Origin: UBA7702 sp040776805
GTDB lineage: Bacteria; Bacillota; Dehalobacteriia; UBA7702
NCBI GenBank assembly: GCA_040776805.1
Contig: JAXGZS010000008.1
Coordinates: forward strand, 22,112 to 86,111
Direction of reading: 5' to 3'
Length of the DNA stretch: 64,000 nucleotides
Shown here piece after piece: positions 50,034-58,538 of this stretch. How positions within the stretch are numbered: the first letter of the stretch is position 1; each line of letters opens with the position of its first letter. The translations under genes and the position numbers were made by a program. The notes beneath the pieces are model-generated. The model did not search any database and was not told where the DNA came from. It saw only the letters and a list, made by a program, of their open reading frames with translations.

Positions 50034-50870
50034 ATGGACGGACTTTGGTATACTGAAAATTGGATTCCCGGCATAAACATTAGCCTAAAGATTAAAACAA
50101 AACTCTACGAAGAGGAAACGCCCTTTCAGTTTTTGGAAGTCGTGGATACCGATGTTTGGGGCAAAGCGCTCTTTCTTGACCGCTGCATTATGACGACGGA
50201 CCGGGACGAATTCATCTATCACGAGATGATCACCCATATCGCGATGAATGCCCATAAAGCGCCGAAAAACGTGCTGGTGATCGGTGGCGGTGACGGCGGC
50301 GTCATCCGCGAAGTGGTAAAGCATCCTGAGGTGGAAAAAGCCACCCTTTGCGAAATCGACGAAGCGGTGGTGCGCGCCGCCAAAAAGTACTTCCCCCAGA
50401 TTGCCTCTGAATTGGAAAATCCCAAGGTAGAAGTGCTTTTTGCTGACGGTGTGAAACACATCAAAGAACATCTCAACTACTATGATGTGATCATCGTCGA
50501 TTCTACCGATCCCGTTGGGCCTGCCGTGGGTCTTTTTCAGAAGGACTTCTATCAATGCGTTTATGACGCTTTGAAGGAGGACGGTGTCTTTGTTGCCCAG
50601 ACGGAATCGCCCTTTGTCTATCCCGACATTGTTCCCGGCGTCTACCATACCATTGAATCCATCTTTCCCATCACCCGGGAATATCTCGCGGCGATCCCGA
50701 CCTATCCCGGTAGTATGTGGGGATTCACTTTGGGTTCCAAAAAGTATGATCCGCTGCAGCTGAAAAAAGAAGATATCTGCGCGCCCGAAACGAAATACTA
50801 CAGCCCGGATATGCACTTTGCGGCGTTTGTTCTGCCTCCCTTCGTCAAGGAGTTGATCGGAGGAAAATAA
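50034..50870 (+). CDS. speE: spermidine synthase
   Basis: SpeE transfers aminopropyl groups to putrescine. The 278-residue protein shows DGLWYTENWIPGINISLKI at the start, QFLEVVDTDVWGKALFLD, DEFIYHEMITHIAM, VLVIGGGDGGVIREVVKH for decarboxylated SAM, and IIVDSTDPVGPAVGLF with the catalytic aspartate. It starts 24 bases after nth, and its stop overlaps the next gene's ATG (TAATG). Confidence 0.95.
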   Translation: MDGLWYTENWIPGINISLKIKTKLYEEETPFQFLEVVDTDVWGKALFLDRCIMTTDRDEFIYHEMITHIAMNAHKAPKNVLVIGGGDGGVIREVVKHPEVEKATLCEIDEAVVRAAKKYFPQIASELENPKVEVLFADGVKHIKEHLNYYDVIIVDSTDPVGPAVGLFQKDFYQCVYDALKEDGVFVAQTESPFVYPDIVPGVYHTIESIFPITREYLAAIPTYPGSMWGFTLGSKKYDPLQLKKEDICAPETKYYSPDMHFAAFVLPPFVKELIGGK

Positions 50871-51748
50871 TGAAATCTGACCCTGGGTTCGTTCCTTTTC
50901 TTACGGCGGAGGCGGAAGAAAAATATGCCGACGCCGTGATTTTGGGTTGTCCCTACGAGGACCCTGACGCTTTTCGCCGCGGCGCAAAGGACGCGCCCCA
51001 GGCAATGCGCGACTTTTCCCGCCATATCAGCGCGTATCATCCAGATTCCGGTAGGGATCTCAGTCGTTGGGCCGTGGCGGATAAAGACTGTATCGAACAA
51101 AACGAAAACCATGAAAACGAAGAAGCCGTTTTCTCCTATTTGGAGGAAGCGGCGTTTTCTGTTTTAAGGGACAAACGCTTCCTGCTGGCTTTAGGCGGCG
51201 CCCGCGCCATTGCTTATCCTTTGATCAAAGCGGCGAAAAGGATGTATCCAAAACTGAAGGTGATCTCCCTGGACGCCCATACGGGCAAAGAGAAGCGAGG
51301 GGCTTATGTCAGTCACGATAACGTCTTTACCGCACTGACCGAGGATTTCTTTCCCAAGAGCGACCTCTACCAGTGGGGGAGCCGCGTGGGCAGTGAATAC
51401 GCCGTAAAAGACTGCAAGGTGCGCCAGTTCTATACGCCGTCCCACGTCAAAAAGGGGGTTTTGGAGCAGATGCACAAGCTCTATCAATACCCTGTTTACC
51501 TCACCATCGATATCGACGTTATGGATCCGCCCTTTGCTCCCGGCAGCGGTCATCCCGTTTACGGCGGCATCGGCACGACGGAGCTTTTCGAAACCGTCGC
51601 TCTTTTGCAGAGTCTGAATGTGGTGGGAATGGATTTGACGGAGATCGTACCCGCTTACGATAAAAGCGGTATCACCACGGTTTTAGGGGCGACGCTTGTG
51701 AAAGAAGCGCTCATTCATTTTCTGCCGAAATTCAAAAAAAGACCTTGA
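50870..51748 (+). CDS. ureohydrolase (agmatinase) homologue lacking metal ligands
   Basis: A 292-residue protein of the arginase/agmatinase fold placed directly after speE, the usual place of speB. The third metal motif is intact (LTIDIDVMDPPFAPGSG and YGGIGT). The first, normally GGDHS or GGEH, reads GGARA at residues 109-113, so the metal-binding His is lost. The second, normally DAHxD, reads DAHTG at 135-139. These are substitutions, not a frameshift. It is therefore probably inactive as a manganese agmatinase, or changed in function. N- and C-terminal regions are otherwise full length. Confidence 0.85.
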   Translation: MKSDPGFVPFLTAEAEEKYADAVILGCPYEDPDAFRRGAKDAPQAMRDFSRHISAYHPDSGRDLSRWAVADKDCIEQNENHENEEAVFSYLEEAAFSVLRDKRFLLALGGARAIAYPLIKAAKRMYPKLKVISLDAHTGKEKRGAYVSHDNVFTALTEDFFPKSDLYQWGSRVGSEYAVKDCKVRQFYTPSHVKKGVLEQMHKLYQYPVYLTIDIDVMDPPFAPGSGHPVYGGIGTTELFETVALLQSLNVVGMDLTEIVPAYDKSGITTVLGATLVKEALIHFLPKFKKRP

Positions 51749-51845
51749 CAAAAGGGGATAAAGGCGATAGAATGAATTTGCTCTGAAAATAGAGGTGTTG
51801 AAAAACGCCTTCCAATCGGAAGCACGCTGTCAGCCCAAAAAGTGG

Positions 51846-51874
51846 TTGACAAAAAGATTGAGGTATGATAGAAT
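51846..51874 (+). promoter_or_regulatory. promoter of the tRNA cluster
   Basis: TTGACA, 17 bases, TAGAAT, preceded by a TG at the extended -10 position. tRNA-Val starts 18 bases later. Confidence 0.8.
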
Positions 51875-51892
51875 CGTTCTCGTGACATTCCC

Positions 51893-51968
<76 letters not shown>

Positions 51969-51974
51969 TTACAT

Positions 51975-52051
51975 GGCGCAGTAGCTCAGTTGGTTAGAGC
52001 GTCGGCCTGTCACGCCGAAGGTCGTGGGTTCGAGTCCCATCTGCGTCGCCA
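51975..52051 (+). tRNA. tRNA-Asp (GUC)
   Basis: 77 bases with encoded CCA. The anticodon loop is CTGTCAC, giving GUC. Acceptor GGCGCAG pairs with CTGCGTC. The T arm is GGGTTCGAGTCCC. Confidence 0.95.
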
Positions 52052-52054
52052 CTT

Positions 52055-52130
<76 letters not shown>

Positions 52131-52144
52131 TTACTGTTTAAAAT

Positions 52145-52219
<75 letters not shown>

Positions 52220-52225
52220 AATTGG

Positions 52226-52256
52226 CTCCTGTTTTATCGGACAGGAGTCTTTTTAT
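52226..52256 (+). terminator. terminator of the tRNA cluster
   Basis: CTCCTGT pairs with ACAGGAG, followed by TCTTTTTATT. Confidence 0.85.
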
Positions 52257-52279
52257 TGCTCTTTTCGTTTTTGGTCATT

Positions 52280-52298
52280 TGTGCTATAATATAGCACA
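52280..52298. promoter_or_regulatory. palindromic operator over the sfsA -10 box
   Basis: GTGCTATA-A-TATAGCAC is a perfect inverted repeat, extended by T and A at the ends, and the TATAAT -10 lies inside it. A protein bound here would block transcription. The -35 is weak (TTTTCG at 17 bases). The regulator is unknown. Confidence 0.5.
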
Positions 52299-52321
52299 AT
52301 CATAGAAAAGAGCGTGATTCC

Positions 52322-53029
52322 ATGGAATATTCTGATTTGGTCGAAGGCGTATTCATTGAACGGAAGAACCGCTTTGTCGCCGAGATCGAAGTGGCGGGGG
52401 CGCGCACCTTTGCCCACGTGCCAAACACCGGGCGCTGTAAAGAGATCTTTCTGCCCGGGGCGAAGATCATCGTCAGGCGTGCGGCAAACCCCAAGCGCAA
52501 ATACGCTTATACCCTCTTAATGGTTTATAAAAACAACATGCTGATTCATATTGATTCCGCCGGCGCCAACCGCCTGGCGGAAGAAGCCCTCCTGCAGCAT
52601 AAAATCAAAGGCTTGGAGGAGGTCACCGAAGTAAGGCGGGAGCAGAGCTTTGGCCGCTCCCGCTTTGATTTTCGTTTCCAAAAAGGCAAAAAGCTTTGCT
52701 ATATGGAGGTCAAAGGCGTCACTTTGGAAGAAAACGGCGTCGCCAAATTTCCCGACGCGCCGACCATCCGGGGCGCCCGGCATCTATCGGAGTTGGCCGA
52801 GGCCCGCGCTGCGGGGTACGGCGCTTACGTTCTCTTTGTGATTCAAATGAAGGGCGTAACGTCCTTTACGCCGTTTTTGGAACGGGATTTATTGTTCACT
52901 AAGAATCTCATCGCGGCGCACCGCGGCGGGGTAGAGGTGCTGGCTTACGATACCCTCGTAACGCCGGAAAACATCACCCTTGACCGGGAAGTCGACGTCT
53001 ATTTACCCGATGGGGAGGAATTCATATGA
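52322..53029 (+). CDS. sfsA: SfsA family DNA/RNA nuclease-like protein
   Basis: A 235-residue SfsA homologue: EGVFIERKNRFVAEIEV, AHVPNTGRCKEIFLPG, SRFDFRF, CYMEVKGVTLEENGVAKFPDAPT (in part) and HLSELAEA. The Asp and Glu-x-Lys residues in the second half form a nuclease-like site. The name comes from a sugar fermentation effect in E. coli; the true role is not settled. It overlaps larA by four bases, and both are under the palindromic site. Confidence 0.92.
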   Translation: MEYSDLVEGVFIERKNRFVAEIEVAGARTFAHVPNTGRCKEIFLPGAKIIVRRAANPKRKYAYTLLMVYKNNMLIHIDSAGANRLAEEALLQHKIKGLEEVTEVRREQSFGRSRFDFRFQKGKKLCYMEVKGVTLEENGVAKFPDAPTIRGARHLSELAEARAAGYGAYVLFVIQMKGVTSFTPFLERDLLFTKNLIAAHRGGVEVLAYDTLVTPENITLDREVDVYLPDGEEFI

Positions 53030-54282
53030 CAAAAATCGAATTTGGTTACGGCAAAATAAAAATGGCGGTGGAGATAGAGGAAAAGAACCTGTTATCTTCC
53101 CTTTTGCCCAAAAAACAGGAAAACTGCGGCGACTACCGGGCGGTTTTAAAGGAATCTCTCAATCATCCCATCGGCAGCAAAAGACTGGGGGAAATCGCCA
53201 AAGCGGGACAGAAAGTCGCGTTGATCATCAGCGACGTGACCCGGCCTTGCCCCAGTTATAAAATTCTCCCCTATGTGGTTGGGGAACTGAATGATGCCGG
53301 AGTCAAAGACGAAGATATCATCATTGTCAGCGGTCTCGGTTCCCACCGCAAGCAGAGTAGGGAAGAGCATCAGCGTCTGGTCGGCGCCGATCTGTTTCAC
53401 CGCGTCAAAGTTGTCGATTCCGATGTGGAGGACTTTGTGCTCGTCGGGGAAAGCAGCTGGGGAACGCCGTTTGAGGTGTTTCGTCCCGTGGCAGAAGCCG
53501 ATATCAGAGTCGCCGTGGGCAATATCGATTATCACTATTTCGCCGGTTACAGCGGCGGCTGCAAGGCGATTGTCCCCGGTGTCTGCACCAGGAGCACGAT
53601 TGAGAAGAATCACAGCATGATGCTGCTCCCCGACGCCAAAGTCGGCAAGGCCGACGGTAACCCCGTTCGCAATGACATCGAAGAGATTTTACAGTTCCTT
53701 TCCCTTGATTTCATTGTCAATGTGGTTTTGAACGAAGAGAAGGAGATTGTCGCAGCCGTCAGCGGACATCCCATTGAAGCCCACCGTAAGGGCTGCGCGA
53801 TTCTGGATGTATTATATAAGCAGCCCATCACGGAGCTGGCGGATATCGTGATCGCTTCCCCCGGGGGGCTGCCCAAGGATTTAAACGTCTACCAAACCCA
53901 AAAAGCCTTGGATAACGCCCAGTGGGCGGTGAAAGAAGGGGGTATTATCATTCTCGTCGGCGAATGCGGCGAAGGTTACGGTGAAAAAACCTTTGAATGC
54001 TGGGTCAACGAAGCCAACTGTGCCGAAGATCTGCTGAACCGGATTCAGGCTGATTTTAAACTCGGCGGCCATAAAGCCGCCGCCATCGCCAAAGTGAGCC
54101 AAAAAGCAAAAATCTTCCTTGTTTCCGCTTTACCCAAAGAAAAGGTGAAGAAACTCTATATGACGCCCTTCTCTGATTTACAAACCGCATACGACGCCGC
54201 CCTGGCGGAAAAAGGGCAAAACGCGACCGTTTACGGTATGACGGTGGGCGGCACCACGTTGCCTTGCTGCGGAGAGGTTTAA
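53026..54282 (+). CDS. larA: LarA-type nickel-dependent lactate racemase homologue
   Basis: A 418-residue LarA-family protein. The motifs around the nickel-pincer cofactor are present: ISDVTRPCPS, GLGSHRKQS with the catalytic His, and DYHYFAGYSGGCKAIVPGV with the second His and the lysine that holds the cofactor. LarA homologues racemise lactate or other 2-hydroxy acids. The cofactor genes larB, larC and larE are not in the window. It overlaps sfsA and abuts the methyltransferase gene without a gap. Confidence 0.88.
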   Translation: MTKIEFGYGKIKMAVEIEEKNLLSSLLPKKQENCGDYRAVLKESLNHPIGSKRLGEIAKAGQKVALIISDVTRPCPSYKILPYVVGELNDAGVKDEDIIIVSGLGSHRKQSREEHQRLVGADLFHRVKVVDSDVEDFVLVGESSWGTPFEVFRPVAEADIRVAVGNIDYHYFAGYSGGCKAIVPGVCTRSTIEKNHSMMLLPDAKVGKADGNPVRNDIEEILQFLSLDFIVNVVLNEEKEIVAAVSGHPIEAHRKGCAILDVLYKQPITELADIVIASPGGLPKDLNVYQTQKALDNAQWAVKEGGIIILVGECGEGYGEKTFECWVNEANCAEDLLNRIQADFKLGGHKAAAIAKVSQKAKIFLVSALPKEKVKKLYMTPFSDLQTAYDAALAEKGQNATVYGMTVGGTTLPCCGEV

Positions 54283-55017
54283 ATGGAAAATTACGCGGGA
54301 TTGGCCGCGATCTACGATCTCATGATGCTGGGCGTCGATTACGAAGCTTGGGCCGATTACGTGATTGAGGCGGCGGAAACCTTTGGCGCCAAGCCCCAAT
54401 GCGTTCTCGATTTGGCCTGCGGTACCGGCAGTACCACCATTCCCCTGGCCAAGCGCGGTTTGAATGTGACGGGTCTCGATCTTTCCCCGGCCATGCTTGC
54501 CATCGCCAAAGACAAAGCGCAAAAGGAAGGGGTCGCGGTTTCTTTTACGGAAAAAAACATGCTCGCCCTTGATTATGAAAACCGATTCGATATGATCGTT
54601 TCTTTTCAAGACGGCATCAATTACCTGACCGGCCCGGGGGATTTTGAAAAACTCGCCGCCGGTGTGGCCCGAGGCTTGAAAGAAAAGGGTGTTTTTATCT
54701 TTGATCTCAACCGGGTCGATCACTATTCCGATTCGGAAACCACGGTGATCGATCTCGACGATCCCTATCTCGTCTATGAAAACCATTATCATAAGGAGAG
54801 CCGGATCTGGCGGATCAAGCTCACCGGCTTTGTCAAAGAAGGAGAGCTTTACCGGCGGTTTGAAGAAACCCACGAAGAAAAAAATCACGATATGAAAGAA
54901 GTTGAAGCGGCGCTTTTGGCCCATCACCTGAACATCGTGGCAGTTTGGCGGATTTTTACAAAAGAAGACGCCGCCGAAAGGACAAACCGCGTTCTCGTGG
55001 TGGCGAAGAAAGGATAA
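54283..55017 (+). CDS. class I SAM-dependent methyltransferase
   Basis: A 244-residue Rossmann-fold methylase. The SAM motif VLDLACGTGSTTIPLAKRG is at about residues 39-57, with the acidic loop GLDLSPAML next and FDMIVSFQDGINYL as motif IV. The C-terminal beta-rich part resembles YqeM-type proteins acting on small molecules. The substrate is unknown. The ATG follows the larA stop directly (TTTAAATGG), so translation is probably coupled. Confidence 0.8.
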   Translation: MENYAGLAAIYDLMMLGVDYEAWADYVIEAAETFGAKPQCVLDLACGTGSTTIPLAKRGLNVTGLDLSPAMLAIAKDKAQKEGVAVSFTEKNMLALDYENRFDMIVSFQDGINYLTGPGDFEKLAAGVARGLKEKGVFIFDLNRVDHYSDSETTVIDLDDPYLVYENHYHKESRIWRIKLTGFVKEGELYRRFEETHEEKNHDMKEVEAALLAHHLNIVAVWRIFTKEDAAERTNRVLVVAKKG

Positions 55018-55021
55018 AACC

Positions 55022-55477
55022 ATGCACGTCGTGTTGTTTGAGCCGGAGATTCCGGCCAATACGGGAAACATTTCCCGCACTTGCGCGGTGGCGGGAATCA
55101 CGCTTCATCTCATCAAACCCTTAGGTTTTTCTTTGGCCGACCGCTATTTGAAACGGGCCGGTCTTGACTATTGGGATAAGCTCAATCTTTTGGTCCATGA
55201 AAATTTTGCGGACTTTTTGTCAAAAACCCCCGCTGCCCGTCTCTTTATGTTTTCGACCCACGCCGACAAAAACTACGCGGAAGTCTCTTATGAAATCGAT
55301 GATTACTTGGTCTTCGGGCCGGAAACGAGGGGGCTGCCGCCGGAGATCCGCGACTGTTACGGCACAGCGGTGCGAATTCCCATGGGCAAAGAAATTCGCT
55401 CGCTGAATTTGTCCAATTCGGTGGCCATTGCCGCCTATGAAGCCTTGCGCCAACTGAAATTCCCCGGTTTATGCTAA
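55022..55477 (+). CDS. trmL: tRNA (cytidine-34-2'-O) methyltransferase
   Basis: A 151-residue minimal SPOUT methylase. HVVLFEPEIPANTGNISRTCA is the N-terminal signature (in part), then LIKPLGFSL, LDYWDK and FGPETRGLP, and the knot region IPMGKEIRSLNLSNSVAIAAYEALRQ (in part). It methylates the wobble base of certain leucine tRNAs. It starts four bases after the preceding methylase gene. Confidence 0.94.
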   Translation: MHVVLFEPEIPANTGNISRTCAVAGITLHLIKPLGFSLADRYLKRAGLDYWDKLNLLVHENFADFLSKTPAARLFMFSTHADKNYAEVSYEIDDYLVFGPETRGLPPEIRDCYGTAVRIPMGKEIRSLNLSNSVAIAAYEALRQLKFPGLC

Positions 55478-55507
55478 AAAAGCATGAAAAAAAAGCGTTT
55501 ATGTGTA

Positions 55508-55536
55508 TTGACAAAGTCCATTTTGTTTAATATAAT
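55508..55536 (+). promoter_or_regulatory. promoter of tRNA-Pro
   Basis: TTGACA, 17 bases, TATAAT: perfect boxes. The tRNA begins about 58 bases after the -10. Confidence 0.8.
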
Positions 55537-55594
55537 AATTATGCAGTTTTTTCATTTTCACACCATCTTTTGCTTTTTAAGGTTTTATTTCAGT

Positions 55595-55671
55595 CGGAGT
55601 GTGGCTCAGCTTGGTAGAGCGCTGCGTTCGGGACGCAGAGGCCGAAGGTTCAAATCCTTTCACTCCGACCA
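55595..55671 (+). tRNA. tRNA-Pro (CGG)
   Basis: 77 bases with encoded CCA. The anticodon loop is TTCGGGA, giving CGG. Acceptor CGGAGTG pairs with CACTCCG. The T arm is GGTTCAAATCC. Confidence 0.95.
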
Positions 55672-55704
55672 TTTTTCTGCCTGTAAATATTGACATTTGT
55701 TTAT

Positions 55705-55740
55705 AAAGACGAAACCGCGGCGTTCCGCGGCTTCGTCTTT
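55705..55740 (+). terminator. terminator after tRNA-Pro
   Basis: AAAGACGAA with CCGCGG pairs with CCGCGG and TTCGTCTTT, ending in T. Confidence 0.75.
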
Positions 55741-55800
55741 ATGCCCCCTATTTTTATTTTTGCTCCGTTTTCGTCACGGTTTTCCTGGGACGCTTATATG

Positions 55801-55828
55801 TTGACAGATTTCGGGAATATACTATAAT
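55801..55828 (+). promoter_or_regulatory. promoter of the DUF4190-type genes
   Basis: TTGACA, 16 bases, TATAAT. Confidence 0.8.
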
Positions 55829-55851
55829 AGAAACATAGGGGAGGGTAATTT

Positions 55852-56142
55852 ATGGAAAATAACCAATCTCAGAATTCATACCATAATAAAGCCATTGCTT
55901 CAATGGTTTTGGGGATCATCGGCGTCGTCTGCATTTTTTTTGGGTACAGCGCCTTTGTTGGTATCGTCGTCTCCATCATCGGTCTTGTTTTGGGCATCAA
56001 GGTGCAAAAAGAGGCGCCGGAGGGCATGGCCAAAGCCGGTGTGATCCTTTCCGTTGTGGCCCTTGGGGCCTGCGCCCTCGTTTTGGTTGCCTGTGTTGCC
56101 TGCGCCGGTTTACTGGGTATTGCAGGCTGGATGTCTTTATAA
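55852..56142 (+). CDS. DUF4190-type small membrane protein
   Basis: A 96-residue protein with two to three hydrophobic segments and the DUF4190 layout: NKAIASMVLGIIGVV, then a GIVVSIIGLVLGIKVQKE segment, then AKAGVILSVVALG. Proteins of this kind are common in Bacillota and have no established role. AGGGGAGGG precedes the start. The next gene encodes a larger relative, so the pair is probably one operon and an old duplication. Confidence 0.75.
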   Translation: MENNQSQNSYHNKAIASMVLGIIGVVCIFFGYSAFVGIVVSIIGLVLGIKVQKEAPEGMAKAGVILSVVALGACALVLVACVACAGLLGIAGWMSL

Positions 56143-56155
56143 CAGGAGGTTTCAA

Positions 56156-56866
56156 ATGAGTGAAGAAACAAAAAACAGCAGCGGTGAAAAGCTGACAGAA
56201 GTTCCTTTTGAAACAGCAGCCGCGGAACCCGCAACGGAAGAGTCTGCCCTGAGCGGGGAACCGCAGCCCGTACCGGAAGCAGCTGTTCCTGCCACGGAAC
56301 CCGCAACGGAAGAGTCTGTTCTTGCCGCGGAACCCGCAACGGAAGAGCCCGCCCTTAGCGGGGAACCGCAGCCCGTACCGGAAGAAGCTGTTGCTACCAC
56401 GGAACCCGCAGCGGAAGAGCCTGTTCCTGCCGCAGAACCCGCAACGGAAGAGCTCGCCCTTAGCGGGGAACCGCAGCCTGTGACGGCGCCGCTCCCCACA
56501 GCCAATCCTACCGATGACGAAACATCCTCTCACAGTCAGCCGCCGCAAAACGACGGTACTTCGGGGAAGACCGTCGCCGCGCTGATTTTAGGGATTTCCG
56601 CCGTTGCTTTGAGTTTTACCATGATGATGAGCGTTTTCGGCTTAGCCGCCGGCATCGTCGGTCTGATTTTTTCCATCAAAGAGCGGAAAACCCATCCCAG
56701 TGGTATGGCCACGGCGGCCTTCATCCTTTCTTTGATCGGTTTGATTGTCGGCGCCCTTTCCACGGTAGCCTGCGTTGCTTGTATGGGATTTTACGGCTGG
56801 CTCGGTTATTTTGGGGTCTTTGACGATCCCGGCATGATGGATATGTATGACATGATGGATCTATAA
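56156..56866 (+). CDS. DUF4190-type membrane protein with acidic proline-rich repeats
   Basis: A 236-residue protein. Residues 23 to about 110 are 2.5 tandem copies of a 35-residue unit rich in Glu, Pro and Ala (AEPATEESALSGEPQPVPE at its head). Two or three membrane segments of DUF4190 type follow (TVAALILGISAVALSF, GLAAGIVGLIFSIKERK, MATAAFILSLIGLIVG). The tail is Asp/Met-rich (DDPGMMDMYDMMDL). The acidic part may be a flexible spacer. AGGAGG precedes the start. Confidence 0.75.
   Translation: MSEETKNSSGEKLTEVPFETAAAEPATEESALSGEPQPVPEAAVPATEPATEESVLAAEPATEEPALSGEPQPVPEEAVATTEPAAEEPVPAAEPATEELALSGEPQPVTAPLPTANPTDDETSSHSQPPQNDGTSGKTVAALILGISAVALSFTMMMSVFGLAAGIVGLIFSIKERKTHPSGMATAAFILSLIGLIVGALSTVACVACMGFYGWLGYFGVFDDPGMMDMYDMMDL
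56222..56480 (+). repeat. 105-bp in-frame tandem repeat
   Basis: Units begin at 56222, 56327 and 56432 (the last incomplete). The unit is a multiple of three, so copy number could vary without breaking the gene. A shorter sub-repeat, GAACCCGCAACGGAAGAG, recurs inside each unit. Confidence 0.8.
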
Positions 56867-56867
56867 A

Positions 56868-56902
56868 CAAAATTGCCCGCAAGAAGACTGCGGGCAATTT
56901 TA
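56868..56902 (+). terminator. terminator after the second DUF4190-type gene
   Basis: AAAATTGCCCGCA pairs with TGCGGGCAATTTT. Confidence 0.85.
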
Positions 56903-56913
56903 TGGGGTTTTGT

Positions 56914-57712
56914 ATGTTTCCCTTTCTTGAGATTTTCGGCCGCCAAATACCGCTCTACGGACTTTGTCTTGTGGTTGGTACGGTGATCGGCGTCCTTCTG
57001 CTGTATCTTACGGCGTCTAAAAAGGGGCTTTTGAGAGACGATGCCCTATATAGCGCCTTATATGCCTTAATCGGCGGTCTGCTCGGCGCGAAGCTGCTGT
57101 ATCTCCTCACGGTGCTGCCGATTCTCGTCGGTCACTTTGCTGATTTCAGCGGCAGTTTCAGCGCGCTTTACGCCTTATTCGCCGGCGGCTACGTTTATTA
57201 CGGCGGTTTGCTCGGCGGCGTTTTCGCCATGTGGCTCTACAGCCGTCAATTCCAAACGCCTTTTTTGCCTTACCTTGATCATGCCGCGATTTTTTTGCCG
57301 CTGGTGCATGCCTTTGGCCGTGTCGGCTGCTATTTCGCCGGTTGCTGTTATGGTATTCCCTATCAGGGGATTTTTGCGGTAAGCTTTCCGCCGGAGACCT
57401 TGGGTCTTGCCGGCGTTGCCCTTTTTCCGGTGCAGTTATTGGAGTCATTGCTGAATTTGTTATTATTTTGGGACTGTTTTTTGCCTTTCGCCAACCGCGC
57501 AAGCGGGGCAAGCCGTGGGGACGTATCTTGTTTGCTACGCTCTGCTTCGATTCGGCCTCGAATTTCTGCGTTACGACGAAGTTCGCGGTTCCTTTTGGTT
57601 CTGTTCCACTTCCCAGTGGATCAGCGTCATTGCTTTTTTCAGCGGCCTGCTGCTGCTCTATTTTGCCGGACAGCGGCGCACTTCATTACTTTATCGAGGC
57701 AAAAAAATGTGA
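56914..57712 (+). pseudogene. lgt: prolipoprotein diacylglyceryl transferase, interrupted by two frameshifts
   Basis: Lgt attaches diacylglycerol to the lipobox cysteine of lipoproteins. The first two thirds are normal in one frame: RQIPLYGLCLVVG, GGYVYYGGLLGG and the HAFGRVGCYFAGCCYG signature. Near 57469 the frame shifts, as if one T were lost from a T run (residues would continue LGLFFAFRQPRKRGKPWG). Near 57518 it shifts again, as if one G were lost from a G run (TYLVCYALLRFGLEFLRYDE follows to the stop). Both losses are single bases in homopolymers, so assembly error is as likely as decay. Confidence 0.85.
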
Positions 57713-57745
57713 TATAATGGAAGGTAAACAAAGGGGGTTCAGACG

Positions 57746-58537
57746 ATGTTGGGGGCAATTGCCGGGGATATCATCGGCAGTATTTATGAACACAATCCGA
57801 TTAAAACCACGGATTTTCCGCTATTTCAGGAAGGCTGCCGCTGTACCGACGATACGGTGATGACCGTGGCGGTGGCCCGGGCCTTGATGGAGCAGGACGG
57901 CAAAGGTCGGCACGATATCACTCGGGCGTTGATCCGGGAGATGCAATACTGGGGCAATCAGTACCCCCATGCCGGTTACGGCGGCCGTTTCAGTGAATGG
58001 CTGCATACGGCGAGGCCGCTGCCCTATGATAGCTGGGGCAACGGTTCCGCCATGCGGGTATCCGCCGCCGGTTGGCTTTACCAAACCCTGGAGCAGACGC
58101 TAAGCCATGCCAAATGGACGGCGGAGGTGACCCACAACCATCCCGAAGGCATCAAAGGCGCCCAGGCGGTGGCTGCCGCCATCTATTTGCTGCGCAGCGG
58201 CAAAAGCGGAGAGGAAACAAAGGGCTATATTCGCGGTGTCTTCGGCTATGATTTCCGTCAAACCCTCGCGGAAATCAGGCCCGCTTACGGTTTTGACGTC
58301 AGTTGCCAGGGCAGCGTACCCCAGGCGATGACGGCGTTTTTTGAGAGCAGCGGTTTTGAGGATTGTATCCGCCAAGCCGTTTCCTTGGGAGGTGACAGCG
58401 ATACCGTCGCGGCCATTGCCGGCAGTTTGGCCGAAGCGTATTACGGGATTCCCGAGGAGATCCAGGGGAAAGTACATACGTATATGGATGAGGAAATGAT
58501 AGAGGTTTACCGTAAATTTTTAGAAATGAGGCGATAA
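57746..58537 (+). CDS. ADP-ribosylglycohydrolase family protein
   Basis: A 263-residue protein of the DraG/ARH fold that removes ADP-ribose from proteins or small molecules. Metal-binding acidic motifs are GAIAGDIIGSIYE, CTDDTVMTVAV near residue 34, and GGDSDTVAAIAGSLAEA near the C terminus. SWGNGSAMRV and THNHPEGIKGAQAVA are also family-typical. AAAGGGGG precedes the ATG, and a TATAAT lies about 28 bases upstream in the end of lgt. The target is unknown. Confidence 0.9.
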   Translation: MLGAIAGDIIGSIYEHNPIKTTDFPLFQEGCRCTDDTVMTVAVARALMEQDGKGRHDITRALIREMQYWGNQYPHAGYGGRFSEWLHTARPLPYDSWGNGSAMRVSAAGWLYQTLEQTLSHAKWTAEVTHNHPEGIKGAQAVAAAIYLLRSGKSGEETKGYIRGVFGYDFRQTLAEIRPAYGFDVSCQGSVPQAMTAFFESSGFEDCIRQAVSLGGDSDTVAAIAGSLAEAYYGIPEEIQGKVHTYMDEEMIEVYRKFLEMRR

Positions 58538-58538
58538 G

